A DNA stretch of 64,000 nt, taken from NCBI RefSeq assembly GCF_035958815.1, contig NZ_CP108383.1, positions 868,001-932,000 on the forward strand, in the 5' to 3' direction. This DNA comes from Nocardia sp. NBC_01327. Lineage in GTDB: Bacteria > Actinomycetota > Actinomycetes > Mycobacteriales > Mycobacteriaceae. Positions 45,998 to 55,258 of this stretch are shown piece by piece (positions within the stretch are counted from its first letter, which is position 1; each line of letters opens with the position of its first letter). The translations under genes were made by a program, and so were the position numbers. The notes beneath the pieces are model-generated. The model saw only the letters and a program-made list of their open reading frames with translations, was not told the origin of the DNA and made no database searches.

Positions 45998-46708
45998 ATG
46001 GTGGAGGCGCATACGGTACTCGGTGAGCAAGTCCGCATGCCGGTCGAGATCCGCCATGCCGATGCCAGCTCCGCGCTGTTCCTGGTAAATGCCGGCGCGG
46101 CGCGCGCACTGCTCGCCCCGGCCGGTCTGGAACCGATCACCGTGCTCGGGCGGGCGGTCCTGTCCCTCGCCTTCGTGCGATACATCGACGGCGATCTGGG
46201 GCCGTACCACGAATTCGCCTTCTCGCTCATGGCGAAACAGCCGGGACACAAGGGCAGCACCGGGGCCTACATCCACTGGCTGCCGGTCAATCAGAGCTTC
46301 ACCTGTGAAGCCGGGCAGTCGATTTGGGGTTTTCCCAAGTTGATGGCGGATATCGATATCAGCCTCGTGCGCGGCGGGCATCGCTGTGAGGTGCGGGTGG
46401 ACGGACATTTGGTCATCGCGCTGCGGGTCGCCGACGGGCTGCCCATGCCCGGTGGTGCGGGCGGCGCGTCCATCGACGCGTACACCTTCCGCAACGGCAT
46501 TCTGCGGCGCACACCCTGGCTCATGAATCCGAGCCGGGTGCGCGGGCGGCCCGGTGGTGTCCGCGTCGAACTCGGTGATCACCCCGTCTCCGATCAGCTG
46601 CGCGCCCTCGGTCTGCCCAGGGGCGCGCTGTTCGCCAGCCGGATCGGCGCGCTGGCAATGACTTTCGACGATGCCGCGACGGTATTGCAGACCAGGGGGA
46701 ACCGATGA
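45998..46708 (+). CDS. Acetoacetate decarboxylase-family protein
   Basis: Protein of 236 residues. Family features are ASSALFLVNAGAARALLAPAGL, the FVRYIDG strand, GSTGAYIHWLPVNQ and WGFPKLMADIDISLV, with Lys in the position near FPKLMA that is the Schiff-base candidate. Related proteins decarboxylate beta-keto acids or act as isomerases. The open frame extends to an ATG at 45908, but a KstR-like operator at 45976 argues for the later ATG at 45998. The stop overlaps the next SDR's ATG (ATGA). Confidence 0.75.
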   Translation: MVEAHTVLGEQVRMPVEIRHADASSALFLVNAGAARALLAPAGLEPITVLGRAVLSLAFVRYIDGDLGPYHEFAFSLMAKQPGHKGSTGAYIHWLPVNQSFTCEAGQSIWGFPKLMADIDISLVRGGHRCEVRVDGHLVIALRVADGLPMPGGAGGASIDAYTFRNGILRRTPWLMNPSRVRGRPGGVRVELGDHPVSDQLRALGLPRGALFASRIGALAMTFDDAATVLQTRGNR

Positions 46709-47475
46709 CACAGACCGCACTCGTCACCGGCGCCGCGAGCGGTATGGGCAAGATCGTCGCGCAGCGGCTCGCCGCCGCGGGGTGGAAGGTCGCGGCCGTC
46801 GACCTCAATCCCGGCGGGCTGGCCGAGACCGCACAGCGATCACCGAATATGTCCGTCTACACCTGCGATGTCTCCGATCCGGAACAGGTGCGCGCGGTGG
46901 TGGACAAGGTGCGCGGTGAACTCGGCACCATCGACCGGCTGGTGCACGCCGCCGGCATGTGCCATGTGCACGCCTCCGCGCTCAATCATGATGTGGCGCA
47001 GATCAAGAAGATGATCGACGTCAATTACATCGGCACCGTCAATCTGTGCCAGGCCGTCATCCCGGCCATGAAGCAGGCGGGGACCGGCACCGTCGTACTG
47101 TTCGCGTCGGTGGCGGGCTGGCTGCCCTCACCCGGGATGGCCGGTTACTCGGCCTCCAAATTCGCGGTCATCGGATTCATCGACAGCCTCGCCTATGAAC
47201 TGCAGGGCAGCGGTGTGCGGCTGCTCGGGCTGTGCCCGCCCATGGTGGAAACCGCCTTCCTGGACAAGGTTCGGGAGGAGAACGCCTCGGTGCTCGGCGG
47301 TGAGGGCGGAATGAGTCCCGAGGGCGTCATCGACGCACTCGAGAAGGCGCTGGCCAAACCCAAGAATCCGCTGTTCGTCTTCCCCGGGCAGGCCTACCCG
47401 ACCTACCTCATGCGGCGCTTCCTGCCCGGCGTCATGCGCCGGATAGTCGGCCGCATGGTCAAGCCGACGGATTAA
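46705..47475 (+). CDS. Short-chain dehydrogenase/reductase
   Basis: SDR of 256 residues. Cofactor motif TGAASGMGKIVA; catalytic triad in FASVAGW and YSASKFAVIGFI, complete. The C-terminal PLFVFPGQAYPTYLMRRFLP is longer than usual and positive, so it may touch the membrane. Starts inside the decarboxylase stop (ATGA). Likely handles a lipid or sterol alcohol. Last gene of the CYP123 operon before a strong terminator. Confidence 0.92.
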   Translation: MTQTALVTGAASGMGKIVAQRLAAAGWKVAAVDLNPGGLAETAQRSPNMSVYTCDVSDPEQVRAVVDKVRGELGTIDRLVHAAGMCHVHASALNHDVAQIKKMIDVNYIGTVNLCQAVIPAMKQAGTGTVVLFASVAGWLPSPGMAGYSASKFAVIGFIDSLAYELQGSGVRLLGLCPPMVETAFLDKVREENASVLGGEGGMSPEGVIDALEKALAKPKNPLFVFPGQAYPTYLMRRFLPGVMRRIVGRMVKPTD

Positions 47476-47485
47476 ACCGTCGTGC

Positions 47486-47558
47486 GGATACCGGCTCGTG
47501 CTCCGACCGGTATCCGTCCCGGCGCTGGGCAATCGGGGCTCTGCGATTGCCCAGCGCC
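47486..47558 (+). terminator. Two hairpins ending the CYP123 operon
   Basis: First stem GGATACCGG / CCGGTATCC (47486-47515). Second stem GGCGCTGGGCAATCG and complement (47521-47558), perfect 15 bp with an eight-base loop. A pyrimidine tract follows. Confidence 0.75.
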
Positions 47559-47667
47559 GACCCCTCCTCCTGCAACTACCTAGCGAATAATCGCTGGCCC
47601 GAACTCGTCCCCGCGAGGCACGATAGCTCTTCTGCACTGCTCGAACATCCAATTCGAGAGGGGACGG

Positions 47668-49449
47668 ATGAGCTCGCGCGCGCCCGCGATCAGACTGGTA
47701 TTGCACTATTACGGCCGGGAAATGGCCCGGCGAAAGCTATTGACCGCCATCGGCATGCTGGGGCCCGCACTGGGCGCCACCTGCCAGAACTATGTCGCAC
47801 CACTGCTCGTCGCGGTGCTCATCGGACGCGTCGCCGCGACCGGTGACTCCGGTCTCGGCACGGTGGGACCGTACGTACTCGGCTTCGCCGCCGCGATCCT
47901 GGTGGCGGAAGTGTTGTGGCGCATAGGAATACACTGCCTCAACCGGCTCGACGCCTACGGCATCGAAAGCCTGTACATCATTGCCATGGACGAATTGCTG
48001 GCCAAGGACACGGCGTTCTTCCACAATAATTTCGCCGGATCGCTCACCAAGCGGGCACTGAGTTTCGCCACCCGCTTCGAGCAGTTCGTCGACACCTTCG
48101 CCTTCGAGATCTTCGCCGCCGTGGTGCCGCTCGGCTTCGCCTCGGTGGTGCTGTGGCGCTACGACCCGCTGCTGGTCGTGGTGCTCCTCGGCCTGCTGCT
48201 GCTGACCGGGCTGGTCATCGCGCCGCTGATCGCGCGGCGGCAGGCGCGGGTGGACGAGCGCGAGGCCGCCATCGCGCTGGTCTCCGGGCATGTGGCCGAC
48301 AGCCTGGCCAATATGCAGGTCGTGCGCGCCTTCGCGGCCGAACGGCAGGAGGCGGCCGAGCATCGGCGGCGGGTCGCCGAACAGCGGCGGAAGTCGTTGC
48401 GCTCCTGGGATTATGCGAATCTGCGGATCGACACCGTGGTGACACCGCTGGTGGTGATCGCCAATGTGGCCGGACTGCTGATCGTGCTCGGGCTGCGCGG
48501 CGGGCACGCCTCGGTCTCGGCCATCATGGTGGCCTTCACGTACTACTGGAACGCGACGGCGATCATGTTCCGGTTCAACCAGATCTACCGGCGGCTGGAG
48601 AGCACGCTCACCGAATCGGCGCAGTTCACCGAACTGCTGCTGAAACCACCCACGGTGCTGGATCCACAGGAACCGGAAGCCTTGCAGCCCAAGGGTTCCG
48701 ATGTACGGTTCGATCGGGTGCACTTCACGCACGCGGGCGCCGCACCGCTGTTCACGGGATTGGATCTGCAGGTCCCGAGCGGGCACAAGCTGGGCCTGGT
48801 CGGCCGCTCCGGCGGCGGCAAGACCACGATCACCCAGTTGCTGCTGCGCCTGATGGATATCAACGACGGCAGCATTCGCATCGGCGGGCAGGATATTTCA
48901 CGATTGCGGCAGGCCGATCTGCGCAGTCAGCTCGCATACGTGCCGCAGGATCCGGCCATGTTCCACCGCAGTCTGCGGGAGAACATCCTGTTCGCGCGGC
49001 CCGGCGCCACCGATGCGGATATCCGCCGCGCCGCGGACGCCGCGCATGTCACCGAATTCGCCGAGAACCTGCCGCAGGGCATGGAGACGCTACTCGGTGA
49101 ACGCGGCGTGAAACTGTCGGGCGGGCAGCGGCAGCGGGTCGCGATGGCGCGGGCCATTCTGCGCGACGCACCGATCCTGCTGCTCGACGAGGCCACCAGC
49201 GCCCTCGACTCCGAGAGCGAAAAGCTTGTGCAGCAAGCGCTCTGGGAATTGATGGAAGGGCGTACGGCGCTGGTGGTCGCGCACCGATTGAGCACCGTCG
49301 CCGGTATGGATCGGCTGGTGGTGCTCGATCGCGGGCGAATCATCGAGGAGGGCACCCACGAGCAACTGCTGCACGCGGAAGGGATGTACGCGCAGCTGTG
49401 GCGTCATCAATCGGGTGGTTTCCTCGACGAGGAGATCCTCGCCCGCTGA
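47668..49449 (+). CDS. ABC transporter, fused membrane and ATPase domains
   Basis: Exporter half-transporter of 593 residues, likely a homodimer. The first 320 residues hold about six membrane helices. The ATPase domain has Walker A GRSGGGKTT, Q-loop AYVPQD, signature KLSGGQRQR, Walker B ILLLDEATSALD and the H-switch AHRLS. It belongs to the lipid/drug exporter branch. GAGAGGGGACGG is near the ATG. It is monocistronic between a terminator and the convergent crotonase gene. Substrate unknown. Confidence 0.93.
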   Translation: MSSRAPAIRLVLHYYGREMARRKLLTAIGMLGPALGATCQNYVAPLLVAVLIGRVAATGDSGLGTVGPYVLGFAAAILVAEVLWRIGIHCLNRLDAYGIESLYIIAMDELLAKDTAFFHNNFAGSLTKRALSFATRFEQFVDTFAFEIFAAVVPLGFASVVLWRYDPLLVVVLLGLLLLTGLVIAPLIARRQARVDEREAAIALVSGHVADSLANMQVVRAFAAERQEAAEHRRRVAEQRRKSLRSWDYANLRIDTVVTPLVVIANVAGLLIVLGLRGGHASVSAIMVAFTYYWNATAIMFRFNQIYRRLESTLTESAQFTELLLKPPTVLDPQEPEALQPKGSDVRFDRVHFTHAGAAPLFTGLDLQVPSGHKLGLVGRSGGGKTTITQLLLRLMDINDGSIRIGGQDISRLRQADLRSQLAYVPQDPAMFHRSLRENILFARPGATDADIRRAADAAHVTEFAENLPQGMETLLGERGVKLSGGQRQRVAMARAILRDAPILLLDEATSALDSESEKLVQQALWELMEGRTALVVAHRLSTVAGMDRLVVLDRGRIIEEGTHEQLLHAEGMYAQLWRHQSGGFLDEEILAR

Positions 49450-49498
49450 CGACGGTCCGGCGGGTGCAGGGCCGCACCGGACCATCGCAGTGTTGGGG

Positions 49499-50320
49499 TT
49501 ACCTGCCCTGGAAGTTGGGCTTACGCTTCTCGGCGAAGGCGCGTGGGCCCTCCTTGGCATCGTCACTGCGGAAGACCGGCAAGCCGACCTTGGCATCGAT
49601 CTGGAAGGCGTCCAACTCGTGCATACCCTCGGTGTCGCGAATGACCTTGAGGATCGCCTGCACGGCCAGCGGGCCGTTGTTGTTGATCAGCTCGGCGATC
49701 TCCAGGGCCTTGTCCAGCGCGGTGCCGTCCGGGACCACATGGCCGATCAGGCCGAAGTTCAGCGCCTCGGTGGCGGTGATGTGGCGGCCGGTCAGCAGCA
49801 GCTCCGCGGCGATCGTGTACGGGATCTGGCGGGGCAGGCGCACGGCCGAGCCGCCCATCGGGAACAGGCTCCACTTCGCCTCGGAGATACCGAATTTGGC
49901 GCTCTCACCGGCAATGCGGATATCGGTGCCCTGCAGGATCTCGGTGCCGCCGGCAATGGCCGGGCCCTCGACCGCGGCGATCAGCGGCTTGCTGAGGCGG
50001 TAGCCCTTGAGCAGACCCGGCATGCGGGTCGGATCGAAGGCGCTGCCCTCGGACATGCCGTCGCTGGGGTTGCGCTTGTTCATGGCCTTGAGGTCCGCGC
50101 CCGCGCAGAACGAGCCGCCCGCGCCGGTGAGGATGCAGGAGCGGATCTCCGGATCGCTGTCCACGCGCTCCCACGCCTCGGTCATGATGGCCAGCATTTC
50201 GCCGGTCAGCGCATTCCGGGACTTCGGGCGGTTCATGGTGACGATGAGCGTCGCGCCTCGCTTCTCCACGAGAGCATGAGGCTCGGTATTGCTACTTGTT
50301 TCAGCAGTGGCTGTCGTCAT
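49499..50320 (-). CDS. Enoyl-CoA hydratase/isomerase family protein
   Basis: Crotonase-fold enzyme of 273 residues acting on CoA thioesters. Oxyanion-hole motifs are [15 protein letters not shown] and the later [20 protein letters not shown] with Glu in the first catalytic position. The second glutamate position reads [12 protein letters not shown] and lacks a clear Glu, so isomerase or other chemistry is possible. It diverges from the aldehyde dehydrogenase gene, with a KstR-type site between them, 59 bases from its ATG. A sterol or fatty acid side-chain role is likely. Confidence 0.9.
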   Translation of the reverse strand: MTTATAETSSNTEPHALVEKRGATLIVTMNRPKSRNALTGEMLAIMTEAWERVDSDPEIRSCILTGAGGSFCAGADLKAMNKRNPSDGMSEGSAFDPTRMPGLLKGYRLSKPLIAAVEGPAIAGGTEILQGTDIRIAGESAKFGISEAKWSLFPMGGSAVRLPRQIPYTIAAELLLTGRHITATEALNFGLIGHVVPDGTALDKALEIAELINNNGPLAVQAILKVIRDTEGMHELDAFQIDAKVGLPVFRSDDAKEGPRAFAEKRKPNFQGR

Positions 50321-50379
50321 CGCCGACCTTTCTTTCCGCAGATTCCGGGACGAAACTACCCCGCGCCGTTGTCATGAAC

Positions 50380-50393
50380 AATAACGTGTTCTA
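50380..50393. promoter_or_regulatory. KstR-type site between crotonase and aldehyde dehydrogenase
   Basis: AATAACGTGTTCTA matches nnAACnnGTTnnA with A in the first position. TAGTTT overlaps its right end. It shares GTTCTA.TTTG..ACATGGTG with the 45976 site. Confidence 0.65.
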
Positions 50394-50446
50394 GTTTGAG
50401 ACATGGTGACCGCCGTCACGGGGCGGCAAGTTATGGAGAGAACGCC

Positions 50447-52069
50447 ATGAGCACAACGAGTACGCAGAGCGGCTCCGCTCCTTCGACCAGCGCTAGCGCA
50501 AAGCTGCCGCCGCGCGTCACGGAATCCTTGGTCAACCGGCTGACCGCCATGGTGACCGCGGGCAAGGCGGGCGAAGCTCGCCAGCCGTACGAAATGATCG
50601 AGGTCTACACCGGCGATGTGGTCGGCCTGCTGCCGCAGTCCTCGCCCGAGGACGTCAAGACCGCTGTCGACATCGCCCGCGCCGCGCAGGTCGAGTGGGC
50701 CCGCCGCCCGCTCAAGCAGCGGCTCGAGGTCTTCGAACGCGCGCACGAGCTCATCCTCTCCGAGATCGAGACCATTGCGGACCTGATTCAGATCGGGTGC
50801 GGCAAGGCGCGGCGCATGGCCATCGAAGAGGCCTGCGACACCCCCATGGTCATCGCGCATTACCTCAAGACCGCCGAGAAGACGCTGCGGTCCAAGAAGC
50901 GCAGCGGGCCCATGCCGATCATCACCACTTCCACCGAGGAGCACCGGCCCAAGGGCGTGGTCGCGGTCATCGCGCCGTGGAACTTCCCCTTCGCCATCTC
51001 GATGTCCGACTCCATGCCGGCGCTCATGGCGGGCAACGGCCTGGTTCTCAAGCCGGACAACAAGACCGCGCTGTGCACGCTGTTCGGCATCGAACTGCTG
51101 CACAAGGCCGGACTGCCGCGCGGGCTGGTGCAGGTCATCTGCGGCGGTGGCCCCGATGTCGGCCCGACTCTCATCGACAATGTCGACTTCGTCATGTTCA
51201 CCGGGTCCACCAATACCGGGCGCACCATCGGTGAGCAGGCCGGGCGCAATCTCATCGGCTGCTCGCTCGAGCTCGGCGGCAAGAACCCGATGATCGTGCT
51301 CGACGACGTCAATCTCGACGAATGCATCCCCAGCGCCACCTTCGCCGTCTTCGGCAATACCGGCCAGGCCTGTATGCACATCGAGCGAATCTATGTGCAG
51401 GAGAAGGTGTACGACGAGTTCGTGCGCCGATTCGTCGCCGCCGCAGAAGAATTGGGCGCCAAGATGGGCGCCACCTACGACTTCGATCCCGAAATGGGTT
51501 CGCTCGTCTCCGTCGAGCACATGCAGCGCGTCGCCGCACACGTCGACGAAGCCCGCGACAAGGGTGCCAACGTGCTGACCGGCGGCAAGCCGCGCCCGGA
51601 TATCGGCCCGGCGTTCTTCGAGCCGACCGTGCTCACCGGCGTCACCAAGGATATGGCGCACGCCACCATGGAGACCTTCGGACCCGTTGTCGCCGTGTAC
51701 AAGTTCGGCACCGACGACGAGGCCATCCGCCTCGCCAACGACACCGCCTACGGTCTCAATGCCAGCGTCTGGGCCGGGGACTTCGACCGCGCCGGGCGCA
51801 TTGCCGCCAAGATCGAATCCGGTGCGATCAATATCAACGACGGCTTCGTCACCACCTACGCCGCCAAGGGCACGCCCTCCGGTGGCGTCAAGAGCTCCGG
51901 CGTCGGCACCCGGCACGGTGCGGCCGGGATCCTCAAGTACACCGACACCATCAATGTCGGTGTGCAGAAGAAGCAGATTCTCGCCGCTCGTTCGGGCATG
52001 CCCTACGAGAAGCAGCTCAAGAGCACGCTCATGACGCTGCGGCTCATGAAGCGCCTGCACCTGGGCTGA
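50447..52069 (+). CDS. NAD(P)-dependent aldehyde dehydrogenase
   Basis: Dehydrogenase of 540 residues oxidising aldehydes to acids. The conserved motifs are PWNFPFAISMSDSMPALMAGN, the glutamate in LELGGKNPMIVLDDVN and the nucleophilic cysteine in FGNTGQACMHIERIY. It has similarity to succinate-semialdehyde and long-chain dehydrogenases. The ATG at 50447 has GGAGAGAA upstream. It can be compared with aldA (Rv0768), which lies beside cyp123 in M. tuberculosis. The N-terminal 20 residues are Ser/Thr-rich, unlike most relatives. Confidence 0.92.
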   Translation: MSTTSTQSGSAPSTSASAKLPPRVTESLVNRLTAMVTAGKAGEARQPYEMIEVYTGDVVGLLPQSSPEDVKTAVDIARAAQVEWARRPLKQRLEVFERAHELILSEIETIADLIQIGCGKARRMAIEEACDTPMVIAHYLKTAEKTLRSKKRSGPMPIITTSTEEHRPKGVVAVIAPWNFPFAISMSDSMPALMAGNGLVLKPDNKTALCTLFGIELLHKAGLPRGLVQVICGGGPDVGPTLIDNVDFVMFTGSTNTGRTIGEQAGRNLIGCSLELGGKNPMIVLDDVNLDECIPSATFAVFGNTGQACMHIERIYVQEKVYDEFVRRFVAAAEELGAKMGATYDFDPEMGSLVSVEHMQRVAAHVDEARDKGANVLTGGKPRPDIGPAFFEPTVLTGVTKDMAHATMETFGPVVAVYKFGTDDEAIRLANDTAYGLNASVWAGDFDRAGRIAAKIESGAININDGFVTTYAAKGTPSGGVKSSGVGTRHGAAGILKYTDTINVGVQKKQILAARSGMPYEKQLKSTLMTLRLMKRLHLG

Positions 52070-52090
52070 AATCGCCTGTAGCGCACAAGA

Positions 52091-52115
52091 ACCCGGCCTG
52101 TACGCAGGCCGGGGT
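52091..52115 (+). terminator. Terminator after aldehyde dehydrogenase
   Basis: ACCCGGCCTG / CAGGCCGGGGT hairpin with a four-base loop, followed by CTTTG. Confidence 0.7.
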
Positions 52116-52224
52116 CTTTGCGTGTCAGCAGCATTGTGCATGCAGGGATGTTGATATATCAGCGGCGCAGTCTTCGTAGGGCAGCTTCACTCGCCCTGTG
52201 CGAAAGCTGTTGCGGGCGTGCTGA

Positions 52225-52854
52225 TCAGGGGCGCTGGGCGGTCAGGGTCAGACGGCCGTAGCCGATGATGTGGCTGTTCATGCTGAAGGACGCCACGGTG
52301 GGGGAGGAGGACGCGGGCAGGCCCAGGCTCGGGGTGTCCAGGGCCAGTACGGTGATCTGGTAGTTGTGGGCCTTGTCGCCGCTGGGCGGGCACGGGCCCA
52401 GGTAGCCGGTCGCACCCGCGTCATTGGTTCCGGCGACCGCCGGGGCGCCCTCGGTGAAATCGGTTGCGGTGGCGGGGATGTCCCACTCCATCCAGTGCCA
52501 GAAACCGGCGCCGCTCGGGGCATCGGGATCGAACATGGTCACCGCGAAGCTCTTCGCCGTCGCCGGAGCTCCGGACCAGTGCAGCTTCGGTGCGTGATTG
52601 GCCGCGGTGCAGCCGAATGCGGCGGCGAAGCCTTCGGCCGGGAACGTCCCGCCGGACGGGCCGTCCGGGCTGGTCACGGTGAACTGGGCCGCGGTCGCGG
52701 GCACCCCCGAGCGGACCTGGACGTAATCGGCGGGGTGCGCCGGTGCGGCGGCGGTCGTCGCGGGGGTGGACTGCGTGTCGTTCCCGCAGGCCGCGGCCAG
52801 CAGCAGACCGGCCGTGGCACCGGTGATGGACAGGGTGCGTGCGGTGCGGTTCAT
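52225..52854 (-). CDS. Lipoprotein of the YbhB/PEBP family
   Basis: Exported protein of 209 residues. The signal peptide ends in LLLAAACG, a lipobox with Cys as the lipid anchor. The mature part is the phosphatidylethanolamine-binding/Raf kinase inhibitor-like fold: CTAANHAPKLHWSGAPATAK, MFDPDAPSGAGFWHWMEW and YLGPCPPSGDKAHNYQITV. Members bind small anions or lipids; function is not known in this phylum. The ATG at 52854 has GAGGAGGGACG upstream. It is divergent from the MmyB-type regulator, with a dyad between the two. Confidence 0.88.
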   Translation of the reverse strand: MNRTARTLSITGATAGLLLAAACGNDTQSTPATTAAAPAHPADYVQVRSGVPATAAQFTVTSPDGPSGGTFPAEGFAAAFGCTAANHAPKLHWSGAPATAKSFAVTMFDPDAPSGAGFWHWMEWDIPATATDFTEGAPAVAGTNDAGATGYLGPCPPSGDKAHNYQITVLALDTPSLGLPASSSPTVASFSMNSHIIGYGRLTLTAQRP

Positions 52855-52875
52855 GGCGTCCCTCCTCGAACTGTG

Positions 52876-52904
52876 TTTCAAGAACTGAGACAATAATCTT
52901 GAAA
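52876..52904. promoter_or_regulatory. Dyad between the PEBP lipoprotein and the regulator
   Basis: TTTCAAGA / TCTTGAAA, perfect 8-bp arms 13 bases apart, between divergent starts at 52854 and 52976. Likely operator of the adjacent XRE protein. Confidence 0.65.
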
Positions 52905-52975
52905 TATGGGAATCCGGGGAAGGCTGCGCGCATCCTGGTATCCGGCGTGCCACCCGATCGGCAAGGATAGACATC

Positions 52976-53836
52976 GTGGACAAAGCGGACTCCGGAGTCG
53001 AACTCGGCTCCTTCCTGCGTGCGATGCGCGAACGCCTCACCCCCGAAGCGGCCGGGCTGCCCGGTTCCGGAAAGCGCCGCACGCCCGGGCTGCGCCGCCA
53101 GGAGGTCGCGGAGCTCGCCGCGGTGAGCATCGACTGGTACATCCGCCTCGAACAGGGCCGGGTCGGCACCCCCGGCGCCGCGGTTCTGGATGCGATCGCG
53201 CTCGCGCTGCAGCTCTCCGACTCCGAGCGCGCCCATCTGCACCTGATCGCCCGAGGCGCACAACCACCCTCACGCAGCGCACCCGCACCGCTGAGCCCCA
53301 CCATGCAGGCCATCCTCGACGGCATGCCGCTGCTGCCCGCCTACGCCATGGACTTCCGCTACGACGTGCTGGCCCGGAATGCCGCCGCCGCAGCACTATT
53401 CGGTGAGGACTTCGGCCCCGGCCTCAATACCGCCCGCCTCATCTTCCTCGACCCCGCCACCCTGGCCGGCCAACTCGACTGGCCCCAGGTGGCCCGGGAA
53501 ACCGTCGGCAATCTGCGCCGCACCCTCGCCCGCCACCCCGACGACACCCGCCTGCGCACCCTCATCGACGAACTCCGCACCGCCAGCCCCGAATTCGCCG
53601 CCTGGTGGAACGACCACGACATCCACGACCGCCAGCACGGCCGCAAACGCATCAGCCACCCCCAGCACGGCGTCCTCACCGTGCACTACGACACCTTCAT
53701 CTCCCCCGACGGCTCCGACCACTGCCTCTTCGTCCTCACCCCCGCCGACCCCACCACCGAAACCGCCCTAGCCACCCTCATCACAGCCCGCGCCCAGCGC
53801 CTCGGCACCCGCAGCCTCCGCCCCACCGCAACCTGA
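52976..53836 (+). CDS. XRE regulator with MmyB-type ligand-binding domain
   Basis: Regulator of 286 residues. The N-terminal helix-turn-helix covers residues 8-75 ([39 protein letters not shown] and [17 protein letters not shown]). The C-terminal part is the MmyB-like PAS-type domain ([23 protein letters not shown]... then [17 protein letters not shown] and a YDTF strand). Family members respond to hydrophobic small molecules. It likely controls the divergent PEBP lipoprotein. GTG start at 52976 with only a weak ribosome site. A strong terminator follows. Confidence 0.9.
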   Translation: MDKADSGVELGSFLRAMRERLTPEAAGLPGSGKRRTPGLRRQEVAELAAVSIDWYIRLEQGRVGTPGAAVLDAIALALQLSDSERAHLHLIARGAQPPSRSAPAPLSPTMQAILDGMPLLPAYAMDFRYDVLARNAAAAALFGEDFGPGLNTARLIFLDPATLAGQLDWPQVARETVGNLRRTLARHPDDTRLRTLIDELRTASPEFAAWWNDHDIHDRQHGRKRISHPQHGVLTVHYDTFISPDGSDHCLFVLTPADPTTETALATLITARAQRLGTRSLRPTAT

Positions 53837-53847
53837 CCCGACCAGCA

Positions 53848-53880
53848 GAAAGGCCCCCGGCCAATGGCCGGGGGCCTTTC
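53848..53880 (+). terminator. Terminator after the MmyB-type regulator
   Basis: Perfect 15-bp stem (GAAAGGCCCCCGGCC and complement) with a three-base loop and flanking A/T runs; may act on both strands. Confidence 0.85.
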
Positions 53881-53898
53881 ATGTGTCTCAACCAACAC

Positions 53899-53973
<75 letters not shown>

Positions 53974-54081
53974 TGAGGCGAACCTGGAGTAGCTTAACTT
54001 ATCGGTGCGGGGGATGCTAAATCTGCTGGTCAGGTGGTCTAAATCGGGCGGAAAAACGGGGGGTGGGCGGGTGGTGGGGGG

Positions 54082-55206
54082 TTACATCGGGCGGATGCTG
54101 GCGAGGATTTTTTTCGCGAAGGTTGCGTCTACGGAGTTGGCTACTCCGGTGTCGGCGGCGATGGTGAAGACGAAGGCGCCGTCGTTGCCGCCGGGGAAGG
54201 CGAAGGTGTAGACGGAGTAGGTCGAGGCGCAGCCGGCGGAGGGGGCGGGGGCGGAACCCTTTGTCTCCATGTAGATGCCCTGCAGTTGGCCGTCGGTGCT
54301 GGTGAACGATTCGGCGGGGCCGGGGGTCGCGCCGGTGGAGGTGGACCAGCCGATGCGGCCCATGCGGGCGCCGATGTCGGCGGCCGCCTTGGCCGGGTCG
54401 GTTTCCGTCGACTGACTCAGAAATACGTTGGTGCGCACATAGTTCGGGCAGTATTCGAGGCCGTCCTGGGCCAGGCCCGCGATGGGGACCGAATCGTTGC
54501 CGCTCGAGAAGGTGGTCTGGCCGCTGGTGTCGACCTTCCAGGTTGTCGGAATGTCGTATGCCGCACCGTTATCCGGGATCGCCACGACCTGATAGCCGGG
54601 AATGACCGGAGCGGGGGTGGTGCCGCTGCCGGCGGTGGTCTTCGGTGCGGACGACGGTTTGCTGCCCGACGGGGCGGCGGAATTGCTCGGGGTGAGCGCA
54701 CTGATCAGTGACGGCGTCGTGGCCGACTTCGCCGACGGCTCGCTCGAATTGTGGTTCACCAGAACAACTGTGATGACGGCGCCGACGATCACCACGATCA
54801 GCAGGCCGATGCCGGCGATCAGCCAGCCTTTGCGTCCGCCGCCACCGGGTGGGGGAGGCCCGTACCCGGGCTGCGGTCCGTACGGCGGTGGCGGCGACGT
54901 CTGATACGGCGTCGGCCCCGACTGATACGGCGACTGCTGATAGGGCTGACTCTGGTACGGCTGATTCTGTTGGGGCTGACCCGGATAGGGCTGTGCCTGA
55001 CCCGGATAAGGCTGCCCCTGCCCCGGATAGGGCTGTGCCTGATACGGATCGGGCCCGGGCTGCGGGTTGTACGGCCCACCCGTATAGGGCGTCGTGGGCT
55101 GCGGATTCGACTGCCACGGCGAATCCGGTTCGGGCGCACCCTGCCACCAGTTCGGATCCGGACCCCGCGTTGTCGGATCCTCGTTCGGTTCGTTACCACT
55201 GGTCAC
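54082..55206 (-). CDS. Proline/tyrosine-rich membrane protein with extracytoplasmic domain
   Basis: Protein of 374 residues. The N-terminal 145 residues are low-complexity, rich in Pro, Tyr, Gln and Gly, with repeats PYPGQ and PYQ, and would lie in the cytoplasm. One membrane helix follows (GWLIAGIGLLIVVIVGAVITVVLV), then a Ser/Thr/Pro linker and a beta-rich domain of about 180 residues outside the cell with two cysteines. This is a common mycolata layout for sensor-like or envelope proteins. The GTG at 55206 has AGGGGAC six bases upstream. Function unknown. Adjacent to the metallophosphoesterase. Confidence 0.82.
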   Translation of the reverse strand: MTSGNEPNEDPTTRGPDPNWWQGAPEPDSPWQSNPQPTTPYTGGPYNPQPGPDPYQAQPYPGQGQPYPGQAQPYPGQPQQNQPYQSQPYQQSPYQSGPTPYQTSPPPPYGPQPGYGPPPPGGGGRKGWLIAGIGLLIVVIVGAVITVVLVNHNSSEPSAKSATTPSLISALTPSNSAAPSGSKPSSAPKTTAGSGTTPAPVIPGYQVVAIPDNGAAYDIPTTWKVDTSGQTTFSSGNDSVPIAGLAQDGLEYCPNYVRTNVFLSQSTETDPAKAAADIGARMGRIGWSTSTGATPGPAESFTSTDGQLQGIYMETKGSAPAPSAGCASTYSVYTFAFPGGNDGAFVFTIAADTGVANSVDATFAKKILASIRPM

Positions 55207-55258
55207 GGTTGTCCCCTGACTGACGACTACATACCGCGATGTATATCGCGGCAAGCGC

